A stretch of 6,983 nt of DNA from an uncultured Austwickia sp. (GTDB lineage: Bacteria > Actinomycetota > Actinomycetes > Actinomycetales > Dermatophilaceae): NCBI GenBank assembly GCA_934678955.1, contig CAKUSI010000189.1, forward strand, positions 1 through 6,983. The letters run 5' to 3'. How positions within the stretch are numbered: the first letter of the stretch is position 1; every line of letters begins with the position of its first letter. Under the pieces are notes generated by a model. It was not told where the DNA came from. It searched no databases and worked only from the letters and a program-made list of their open reading frames with translations. The position numbers were made by a program, and so were the translations under genes. Of this stretch, positions 1-5,145 are shown in pieces.

Positions 1-383
1 CGCGCGTGGGCGGGGCCGTCCATCCCGATCATGGACTCGGGGCCGATCGGATCGACGAGACCCGGCCGGGATGGAAGCCCGAACAGCCAGCGCTGCACGA
101 CGTTGCCGGCACCCCGCGCATGCCCGCGGTCACCGGAACCCGCCCGGATCGCGGGGTGCCGCAGGATCCCGTTGCAGACGGCGTGGTGCGTGGTGACCAG
201 GCCGAACTGCGTGCCGGTGAGCAACCCGCGTTCCCGCAGCCAGTCGTACGTGGGGTAGGGGTCCTCGTACATGTGGGGATCTAGCACCCGGCCCGTGAAG
301 TCGCCGCGCAGCCGGGCGCCGGCCAGCACACCCGAACGGACGACGTCGCGCACTCCCCCGGAGATCGCCTGGACGACGGACAT
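1..383 (-). CDS. Cytochrome P450, N-terminal part (gene runs off the left edge)
   Basis: The reading frame starts at ATG 383-381 and stays open to base 1, giving 127 visible residues with no stop. The translation has the N-terminal layout of soluble bacterial class P450s: LDPHMYEDPYPTYDWLRERG at residues 34-53 (the usual 'DP..dPYp.Y..lR..G' entry), a strand containing FGLVTTH around 60-66, 'ILRHP' at 73-77, and 'MDGPAHAR' at about 121-128, matching the 'D.P.H.rlR' segment at the start of helix C. The heme-binding cysteine loop and the I-helix would lie beyond the window. The family consists of heme monooxygenases that take electrons from ferredoxin partners; the substrate cannot be inferred. 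The start is supported by a purine-rich Shine-Dalgarno sequence (GAGGGGAG, 5 nt spacing). It is the only gene here with a clear leadered promoter and has no obvious functional tie to the toxin-antitoxin genes upstream. Confidence 0.88.
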   Translation of the reverse strand, partial: MSVVQAISGGVRDVVRSGVLAGARLRGDFTGRVLDPHMYEDPYPTYDWLRERGLLTGTQFGLVTTHHAVCNGILRHPAIRAGSGDRGHARGAGNVVQRWLFGLPSRPGLVDPIGPESMIGMDGPAHA

Positions 384-396
384 GAGGGCTCCCCTC
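384..396 (-). promoter_or_regulatory. Shine-Dalgarno of the P450 gene inside a short inverted repeat
   Basis: On the minus strand the bases just before the ATG read GAGGGGAGCCCTC. This contains a strong Shine-Dalgarno core (GAGGGGAG) ending 5 nt before the start codon. The same 13 bases form a 5-bp inverted repeat, GAGGG / CCCTC, with a 3-nt loop. The stem could partly hide the ribosome-binding site, but it is short and may be incidental. Confidence 0.5.
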
Positions 397-418
397 GCAG
401 GTCTGCGTTCTGATCGCG

Positions 419-447
419 ATTCTACGTCTGTAGAAACCTCCCGCCAA
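419..447 (-). promoter_or_regulatory. Sigma70-like promoter of the P450 gene with an inverted-repeat operator
   Basis: The minus strand carries TTGGCG (442-447) as a -35 element, a 17-bp spacer, and TAGAAT (419-424) as a -10 element. This predicts a transcript start near 412 and a leader of about 30 nt before the ATG at 383. An inverted repeat, TTCTAC-N4-GTAGAA (420-435), is perfect over 6-bp arms. It covers the -10 element and the downstream part of the spacer, where a repressor would block transcription. The symmetry would suit a dimeric regulator such as a TetR-type repressor, but no such gene is visible here. The elements are seen in the sequence; their activity is inferred. Confidence 0.6.
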
Positions 448-570
448 GGGTTGGTTTCGAAGCAGTCGCGAAGCACCACGCCCGCGATGCGTTACTGCTG
501 AGCCACCATCCGAGATTGGCCTCGCATAAGGCGGCAAACGAAGCTAGCTGACAACGAAAAACCGCACCTG
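448..570. other. Intergenic stretch between vapC (571-948) and the P450 promoter
   Basis: I see no gene here. The translations of this stretch do not resemble any family and look like antisense or non-coding composition. It is somewhat less GC-rich than its flanks and includes a run of five T on the minus strand (about 555-560) shortly after the vapC stop. I could not find a convincing GC-rich hairpin ahead of that run, so I do not call a terminator. Confidence 0.5.
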
Positions 571-948
571 CTACACGATCTCGACGTCGACTCCCAGTGC
601 ACGGGCGGCGCGGCCCGCCCGTTGGTCGGCCGTAACCCACGTCACCTCGAGGCGCTTCGCGAGGGCCGCGTACCAGGCGTCGGTCAACGACATGGATTCG
701 CGCCACTGCCATGCGGCTTCGATGTCTGCCGGATCGAAGACGCGCGTGAACGGTGCCGCGAGATGTCTGCGTACGGCCTTCTCGGCGTCGACCTGGTCGA
801 TGAGGGACCGCTGGTTCAACGCACGGATCGATCCGACGACTTCCGCGTCGAAGTGCGGTGGCACCGTGACGCCGTCGCGAAGGTGCTCATCGGCATCCAG
901 TCCAGCCGTGAGGACGTCGACCCAGGCCGACGCGTCGAGAACGATCAC
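571..948 (-). CDS. vapC: VapC-type PIN-domain toxin (putative ribonuclease), first pair
   Basis: This 125-residue protein has the size and layout of VapC toxins, Mg2+-dependent ribonucleases that cleave specific RNAs when released from their antitoxin. The expected acidic residues are present: D5 in MIVLDASAWVD, E36 in the 'DAEV' segment, D90 in 'SLTDAWY', and D108 in 'VTADQR'. The start is GTG at 948-946, whose bases overlap the stop of the upstream antitoxin gene as GTGA, the usual translational coupling in vapBC operons. The N-terminus begins directly with the first beta strand and catalytic Asp, which supports this start. No truncation or missing catalytic residue is seen, so the toxin is probably functional. 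Its target RNA cannot be inferred. Confidence 0.9.
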   Translation of the reverse strand: MIVLDASAWVDVLTAGLDADEHLRDGVTVPPHFDAEVVGSIRALNQRSLIDQVDAEKAVRRHLAAPFTRVFDPADIEAAWQWRESMSLTDAWYAALAKRLEVTWVTADQRAGRAARALGVDVEIV

Positions 949-1196
949 ACTGTGCCCATCTCGCGGCGGACGTCATGCAGGGCCGTCGCGGTGTCATCGC
1001 GGCTCACCCTGGGGTTGTCCTGACGGATCTCGGCCAGGAGCGCACTCATACGCTCCGCGGAGCTGGCAGCCTCCAGATCCGCTGAAATCAGGTCCTTGAT
1101 GTACGTCGACAGACTGCGGTGGGTGGCACTCGCGCGCTCCTTCGCGGCACGCGCCAGTCCCTCATCCACCGACCTGATCTGGATCGTCGTCGCCAT
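945..1196 (-). CDS. vapB: VapB/FitA-type ribbon-helix-helix antitoxin, first pair
   Basis: This 83-residue protein opens with 'ATTIQIRSVDEGLARAAK', a beta strand followed by helices typical of ribbon-helix-helix antitoxins, then 'SLSTYIKDLI' for the second helix. The acidic/basic C-terminal tail (about residues 45-83) would wrap around and inhibit the PIN toxin. I chose ATG 1196-1194 rather than an in-frame ATG further upstream (1232). The upstream extension does not look like protein and overlaps the palindromic operator, and a -10-like hexamer ends 6 nt before the chosen ATG. It overlaps vapC by 4 bp, so the two are co-translated. As in other vapBC units, the antitoxin alone or with the toxin should repress its own promoter through the palindrome upstream. 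Confidence 0.82.
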   Translation of the reverse strand: MATTIQIRSVDEGLARAAKERASATHRSLSTYIKDLISADLEAASSAERMSALLAEIRQDNPRVSRDDTATALHDVRREMGTV

Positions 1197-1202
1197 GAAT
1201 CG

Positions 1203-1246
1203 ATGGTAGACCCAAATTGCATGCATCAGCATGCAATAAGGGTCTA
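1203..1246 (-). promoter_or_regulatory. Promoter and 40-bp interrupted palindrome upstream of the first vapBC pair
   Basis: Bases 1207-1246 form an interrupted palindrome. The outer arms TAGACCC / GGGTCTA (7 bp) and inner arms ATTGCATGC / GCATGCAAT (9 bp) are separated by mismatched AA/AA steps, with a 4-nt centre. On the minus strand, TACCAT (1208-1203) fits the TANNNT -10 consensus and ends exactly 6 nt before the ATG at 1196, predicting transcription from or very near the start codon. The palindrome abuts and slightly overlaps the -10. I see no convincing -35. The arrangement fits an autoregulatory VapB/VapBC binding site. Confidence 0.7.
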
Positions 1247-1283
1247 GCTGGACCTTCCGCTGGAACAGTCCTGTCTTCGCGGC

Positions 1284-1991
1284 TCACGGCCGAAGACGTC
1301 GTCCGGTGCGATGGGCGTAGTGATCCAGCGCTTCGAGGACTTCGGGCGCCCGCCAGGTGCGGTTGCGGGTCTTGTGGTCGGTGTGGCCGACGAGGATGCC
1401 CCGGTCCACGAGCGTGTCGATGTGGCGATGCTCGTTACGAAGCATACCGAGGATGTCCCGCGCGAGTCGCGCATCGACGACGGGGTGACGAAGGAGCCCA
1501 TCGGCCAGACGGCGTGCAGCGGAATCCGATCGGAGCCCGGCCATCGCGACGTCCCATCGCTCGCGGATCCGACGGAGGTCCGCTACCAGATCTCGCCCGT
1601 TGGCCACGCCGATCAGGGCGGCTCTGGCCATGACCCTGACGATGGCGTCAGGGTCACCGTCGCGGTAGCTGGTGAGCGCCTGGAAGTACCCCGCGGTGTC
1701 GGTCAGAAGTCCTGCGCTGATGGGGACGGAGACGTGCCTGGTCACCCCCCTGGCGCGAAGGGCTGAGTGTATGAGGGCCCGGCCCGTACGCCCGTTGCCG
1801 TCGACGAACGGATGGATGGTCTCGAACTGGGCATGCAGAAGCGCTACCTGTGGCACGACAGGGACGTCGTCTCGCCCCGCGAACCGAATGAGGTCGGTCA
1901 TCGCCTCAGGCACGCGCTGGGCGATCGGTGGCACGAAGTCGGCGTCGTGCGGGGAGCTGGCTCCGAAGGCGGCCCTGCCACCGATCCCCAC
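1284..1991 (-). CDS. Fic-domain protein, N-terminally truncated (probable remnant)
   Basis: This 235-residue frame carries the Fic catalytic motif HPFVDGNGRTGR at residues 60-71. The catalytic His is residue 60, and the motif includes the phosphate-binding Gly-Asn-Gly-Arg loop. Fic enzymes transfer AMP or related groups to protein hydroxyls. 'FVPPIAQRVPEAM' (19-31) corresponds to the flap region, which in full-length ~370-390 residue relatives lies mid-protein. The C-terminal ~80 residues look like the winged-helix segment of those relatives. So roughly the first 120-150 residues are absent, including the early Fic-fold helices and, in class II enzymes, the N-terminal inhibitory helix. The only start is a GTG directly after the TAA of vapC, in the same frame and with no Shine-Dalgarno sequence. 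I infer a decayed gene left at a recombination junction; a deregulated short Fic expressed by coupling to vapC is the alternative. Confidence 0.8.
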   Translation of the reverse strand: MGIGGRAAFGASSPHDADFVPPIAQRVPEAMTDLIRFAGRDDVPVVPQVALLHAQFETIHPFVDGNGRTGRALIHSALRARGVTRHVSVPISAGLLTDTAGYFQALTSYRDGDPDAIVRVMARAALIGVANGRDLVADLRRIRERWDVAMAGLRSDSAARRLADGLLRHPVVDARLARDILGMLRNEHRHIDTLVDRGILVGHTDHKTRNRTWRAPEVLEALDHYAHRTGRRLRP

Positions 1992-2420
1992 TTACCCGGG
2001 CTTGCGGGCGCCCATGTCACCGTGACACGCGTCGATAACCTCGATGGGGCATCGCGGGTCGGTTGCGCGAGACAGGCGCCGGTCCCCTGTCACCAGAGTC
2101 GTCTCCAGGATCTCGGCAAGGGCGACGTAGGCCGCGTCATACGGGGTGAGGTTCTCCCGCAACTCCCAGCATCGCGGGAGGAGCGCCGGATGCCCGGCAC
2201 GTCCGATCGGAAGGGAGGCCAGATCGTCGACCGCAGCCTGGGCGCGAGGGGCGTCCACCCGCCCGGCCCGAACCAGGCCCCGGAGCACCGACAGCACCTC
2301 CAGGTCGATCAGAGCGGGAGCGGCGAGCCGCTCACCCTTCAGCCGGGCGCGGCAGTGCTCGCCGTCGTTGCCGTCGTCTGCGAGGGCGACAGCGATGACA
2401 CTGGCGTCAACGACGATCAC
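1992..2420 (-). CDS. vapC: VapC-type PIN-domain toxin (putative ribonuclease), second pair
   Basis: This 142-residue PIN protein has the catalytic acids in place: D5 in MIVVDASVIA, E41 in 'LIDLEVLSVL', D95 in 'LTPYDAAYVALAE', and D113 in 'VTGDRRLSRA'. The start is GTG 2420-2418 and overlaps the antitoxin gene by 14 bp. Most relatives end soon after a 'CP[IV]EV' strand. Here that strand is at about 124-128 and is followed by a further ~14 residues (to 'GARKPG') that do not look like VapC. The tail is probably translated from DNA on the far side of a junction, since the TAA stop is followed at once by the truncated Fic frame in phase. The PIN core itself appears complete. It is only distantly similar to the other VapC here, so the two pairs are not recent duplicates. 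Confidence 0.9.
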   Translation of the reverse strand: MIVVDASVIAVALADDGNDGEHCRARLKGERLAAPALIDLEVLSVLRGLVRAGRVDAPRAQAAVDDLASLPIGRAGHPALLPRCWELRENLTPYDAAYVALAEILETTLVTGDRRLSRATDPRCPIEVIDACHGDMGARKPG

Positions 2421-2637
2421 GGTCTTCGCGAATCAGGGTCGCGGCCTGCTCCAATGTCACAGATCCGCCCGAGCGCGACCCGGCACGTTCCAGAATCTCC
2501 TCCAACGTCGGGCGGGACGCCTCTTCGATGAGGCGGGACCGCAGATACTCCTGCAGCGATTGGTGTGCGGCGGCCGCCCGCGCACGGAGGACGGCGTGGG
2601 TGGCAGCTGGGACGTCCTTGATCTGCACGCTGGGCAT
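2407..2637 (-). CDS. vapB: VapB/FitA-type ribbon-helix-helix antitoxin, second pair
   Basis: This 76-residue protein begins MPSVQIKDVPAATHAVLRAR, the signature opening of FitA-like antitoxins (strand 'VQIKDVP', then a helix), followed by 'SLQEYLRSRLIEEAS' for the second helix. The C-terminal half (about 43-76, ending in 'REDRDRR') is the likely toxin-binding tail. I chose ATG 2637-2635 because the ribbon strand starts there. The upstream in-frame extension is not protein-like and runs through the palindrome, and a CATAAT -10 element ends 6 nt ahead of this ATG. The gene overlaps vapC by 14 bp, so the pair is translated together. It should bind the palindrome that contains its own start codon. 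Confidence 0.85.
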   Translation of the reverse strand: MPSVQIKDVPAATHAVLRARAAAAHQSLQEYLRSRLIEEASRPTLEEILERAGSRSGGSVTLEQAATLIREDRDRR

Positions 2638-2673
2638 GGCGCCATTATGGCGCCATGAGGGAGTAGGCGGCAA
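2635..2673 (-). promoter_or_regulatory. Promoter and 23-bp perfect palindrome of the second vapBC pair
   Basis: Bases 2635-2657 are a perfect palindrome with 11-bp arms, CATGGCGCCAT / ATGGCGCCATG, around one central base. It includes the vapB start codon. On the minus strand, TTGCCG (2673-2668) as a -35 element and CATAAT (2649-2644, one base off TATAAT) as a -10 element are separated by 18 bp. The -10 lies at the palindrome's centre and ends exactly 6 nt before the ATG, predicting a leaderless mRNA. A dimeric VapB or VapBC complex bound here would cover both the -10 and the translation start. Confidence 0.75.
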
Positions 2674-2677
2674 AGGT

Positions 2678-2788
2678 TCAACAACGCTGGCCGAGCGCGT
2701 CCTTGACGGCACGCCACTTCATCGTTCCCTGCTCGTTCAACACAGCAAGCGACGGGCGCATGCAGTCCTGGAAGCCCGGAATCGTCAC
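2678..2788 (-). pseudogene. Remnant resembling the N-terminus of an Mrr-type restriction endonuclease
   Basis: A GTG at 2788-2786 overlaps the helicase stop codon as GTGA, just as coupled operon genes do, and opens a 36-codon frame ending in TGA at 2680-2678. The translation begins VTIPGFQDCMRPSLAVLNEQ and continues with 'KWRAVKDALGQR'. This matches the pattern of the winged-helix N-terminal domain of Mrr-family restriction endonucleases ('ip.fq.lm.p.L..l..G......v.dala'). The PD-(D/E)XK nuclease domain is missing. Immediately after the stop comes the -35 element of the vapBC promoter. I infer a former fourth gene of the helicase operon, cut short where the vapBC cassette joined. The frame overlap is seen directly; the Mrr identity rests on about 34 residues and is less sure. 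It could alternatively be an unrelated short peptide. Confidence 0.55.
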
Positions 2789-5145
2789 GATGCCTTCCCT
2801 TCCGAGGCCGCTCCGAGCAGGCGAGATGGCCTTCCGTTCCACGTCACGGCCAGGACGTCGCGGGCACGGGTGGCGGCAACGTAGAGAAGTGCCCTTTCGC
2901 GCAGCATGGCGTCGGCCTTGTCCTGCTCGCTGGTGTCGTAGTCCTTCAAGGAGCGCGGGATGGCACCCTCGGCCACACCGAAAAGCAGGACGTGGGTGAA
3001 CTCCAAGCCCTTCGCCCGGTGCATGGTCATGACCAGCGGCTTGCCGGGGCGGACCGCCTCCCGGTCGACGCTGCGCACCTCGACACCGCGCTCGGCGAGA
3101 CCGCTGACGACGCTCTCACGGCGATACCGGTCACGCACCAACAGCGCAATACCTTCGGGCGCGGGTGCCCGACCCTCCCCGCGATTGGCCTGCGGTGTCA
3201 ACGACTCGTCGGGCAGCCACGACGAGATGACGCGGACCGCCGCGTCGAGCTCGTCATTCATCGTCGCCGCCGGTGCGAGCTGCGGCTCGGGGCCTGTGCG
3301 GGCGGACTGGTACGGGTGTTCCTCGGCCTCTCCCTCCAGGTCGGTCCAGTCCCCGCCCGCGAGCACCTTGATCGCCCAGTTGAGGTTTTGCTTCGTCGTG
3401 CGGTAGTTGAGCGTGAGCCTCCGCGACCGTCCGCCCCGGACGTTGATGCCGCAATGGGACAGGACGACCTTCTGCCCGTAGATCCGCTGGTGGGAGTCCT
3501 CACAGATGAAGAGGTCGTTGGGACCCTCGGCAACCAGGGCACGCAGCAACTGAAGCCGCGACGGCGCGAGGTCCTGCGCCTCATCGACGATCACATGGTC
3601 AAAGAGTCGCTCACCTGATAGATCGAGCCAGGCTGCCGCAATCGCGGCCTTCTCGAAGTAGTCGGTCGAATCGTGCATGCGGGCTTTTGCGCGATAGGCC
3701 TCGATGACCTTCCAGATCGCAGCCCGCTTGGCGCGGTCCAGCGCGACGCCGCGACCCGCTCGTCGCACGCGCACGTACGACTGAGCCGTCGTGATGCGGT
3801 TCGGGAGAACGACCTGGGTGTACTCCGCCTCCAGGAACGCCTGAGTCGCCAAAGCGGGGGGCAACTCGCCCTCGACGTCGTCGATGACCTCCTGCCACAG
3901 CGTCTCCGGGCTCGCCTTGAGCACGCCCGTTCGGGGAACTCCCAGCACCTGACCCACGGCCTCGGCGATGTCGTCCCCCGCCCGCTGCACCACGGCCCAC
4001 GCCACCTGGTCGATCCCCTTGACGTAGATCCCTGGCTCGTCGAGGCGCGTCTGCAGCTGGATCGAGTCGTCGAGTTTCCGCACGCCGGAGGCGAGGTCGT
4101 CGGCGAGGTTGCGCGTGTACGTGGTCAACAGAATCCGCGCGTCCGGATACGTGGAGGCGAGGTGGCGGGCGCGGTGGATGGCGACCACGGTCTTGCCGGT
4201 TCCCGCTCCCCCGGACAGCCGGAACGTCCCCTTCCGGCCCTGCTCCACGTACGAGCGCTGCTCGGGGTGGAGAAACAAGCGCCAGGCCCCGAGGTCGCCG
4301 GCCTCGATGATGCGGCGCAGTTCGTCGTTGTCCTCGATCCAGTGGAAGGAGGTCTGAGCGGCCGGGTGCTCGAGGCTCTTGAGAAGGCGGGTGTCCTCGT
4401 CGTCCTCAGCCGCCGCCGGAACCGACTGGTCAAGACGGAAGGCCTTGCGGACGTCTTCGACCGACGTTCCTGTCGCGAGCGCGAGGAGGGCGTCGATCTG
4501 CCACTCCACGCGAGCGCTGCCGAGCACATCGACGAGCGCGTTCTCCGTCGGCGCGGCGAGCGCCGCGGAGGCCACCTCCGCGTCAATGCCCAACTCGTCG
4601 TGGAGCACAGTGACGCTGAGACCGTCAGGCCACCGAGGTGGCTGCAAAGACGCGGGGACTCCAGCCGTTTCCTCATCGGTCGCCGGTGCAGGCGCGGCTG
4701 CCCTCTCCGGCGCCACGGTCTCCGCGGGTTCGAGCGTCCCCGGGGAAGGCGCGGTCGACAAGGCAGCAGAGAGCGGGACTACCCGTGTCTCCCGTCGGAC
4801 CTGAGACTGGACCTCGTCGAGGACCCGATCGACCTCCGGCACCCCGTTGATGGGGTTCATGGACAGCTTGACTTGCTCCGCGATCGAGTTCGCCTTGTCG
4901 TGCGGCCACACGCCGTGGATGACATACACGGGCTCGCGCCCGGCAGCAATCTTGAACATGACGCAGCGGAAGTTGTCGTCGACCCGGCCCGTTCGTACGC
5001 GCGGGTCCACGCTGCCGACGATCGGCTCGATGTGCAGACCGGGTAGCTCGTCGCTCTCTTGCAGCTTCTCCAGGAAGGCGTACGCCTTCTTCTTCATCGA
5101 AGGATCGAGGCCATCCTTGACCTTGCTCCAGATCAGCGTGGGCAT
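2785..5145 (-). CDS. UvrD/Rep-type SF1 DNA helicase with an N-terminal RelE-like domain
   Basis: This 786-residue protein has a full set of SF1A helicase motifs. They are Walker A GGAGTGKT (312-319), motif Ia 'ILLTTYTRNLADDL' (338-351), Walker B DEAQD (521-525), motif III with 'EDSHQRIYG' (549-557), motif IV 'LNYRTT' (579-584), motif V 'MTMHRAKGLEF' (706-716) and motif VI 'YVAATRARD' (755-763). It should be an ATP-driven 3'-5' translocase on single-stranded DNA. Residues 1 to ~105 are not helicase. They show 'RVRTGRVDDNFRCVMFKI' (49-66) and 'VYVIHGVWPHDKAN' (73-86), a strand-rich pattern resembling RelE/ParE toxins. An Ala/Pro-rich linker (about 125-170) follows, then a region to ~300 with no motif I recognise. 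ATG 5145-5143 overlaps the antitoxin gene by 13 bp, with only a weak Shine-Dalgarno sequence, suggesting coupled translation. It is shorter than UvrD and lacks a large 2B domain. A role in anti-phage defence or DNA repair is inferred only from context. Confidence 0.88.
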   Translation of the reverse strand: MPTLIWSKVKDGLDPSMKKKAYAFLEKLQESDELPGLHIEPIVGSVDPRVRTGRVDDNFRCVMFKIAAGREPVYVIHGVWPHDKANSIAEQVKLSMNPINGVPEVDRVLDEVQSQVRRETRVVPLSAALSTAPSPGTLEPAETVAPERAAAPAPATDEETAGVPASLQPPRWPDGLSVTVLHDELGIDAEVASAALAAPTENALVDVLGSARVEWQIDALLALATGTSVEDVRKAFRLDQSVPAAAEDDEDTRLLKSLEHPAAQTSFHWIEDNDELRRIIEAGDLGAWRLFLHPEQRSYVEQGRKGTFRLSGGAGTGKTVVAIHRARHLASTYPDARILLTTYTRNLADDLASGVRKLDDSIQLQTRLDEPGIYVKGIDQVAWAVVQRAGDDIAEAVGQVLGVPRTGVLKASPETLWQEVIDDVEGELPPALATQAFLEAEYTQVVLPNRITTAQSYVRVRRAGRGVALDRAKRAAIWKVIEAYRAKARMHDSTDYFEKAAIAAAWLDLSGERLFDHVIVDEAQDLAPSRLQLLRALVAEGPNDLFICEDSHQRIYGQKVVLSHCGINVRGGRSRRLTLNYRTTKQNLNWAIKVLAGGDWTDLEGEAEEHPYQSARTGPEPQLAPAATMNDELDAAVRVISSWLPDESLTPQANRGEGRAPAPEGIALLVRDRYRRESVVSGLAERGVEVRSVDREAVRPGKPLVMTMHRAKGLEFTHVLLFGVAEGAIPRSLKDYDTSEQDKADAMLRERALLYVAATRARDVLAVTWNGRPSRLLGAASEGKAS

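Noticed and set aside
130..537. Minus-strand open frame (135 codons) at the left end
   Set aside because: The correct frame here is the P450 start at 383, which runs off the window edge with a clear family pattern and Shine-Dalgarno sequence. This frame is a shadow across its promoter.
540..575. Possible rho-independent terminator after the first vapC (run of five T on the minus strand)
   Set aside because: No stable GC-rich hairpin precedes the T run.
422..712. Minus-strand open frame (96 codons) running from inside vapC into the intergenic region
   Set aside because: It is out of frame with vapC for its first half, and the remainder has no recognisable pattern and covers the P450 promoter.
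1767..2531. Plus-strand open frame (254 codons) opposite Fic and the second vapBC pair
   Set aside because: It spans three well-supported minus-strand genes and their junctions, and the translation shows no family pattern. It is an antisense shadow.
1985..2660. Direct repeats flanking the vapBC cassette (shared ATGGCGCC / ATGGGCGCC near both ends)
   Set aside because: The match is short and imperfect. One copy is part of the promoter palindrome, so it is not convincing as a target-site duplication.
3673..5046. Long plus-strand open frame (457 codons) opposite the helicase gene
   Set aside because: It lies wholly antisense to a gene with complete helicase motifs. Its translation is Arg/Leu/Val-rich without recognisable motifs, as expected for an antisense frame in GC-rich DNA.
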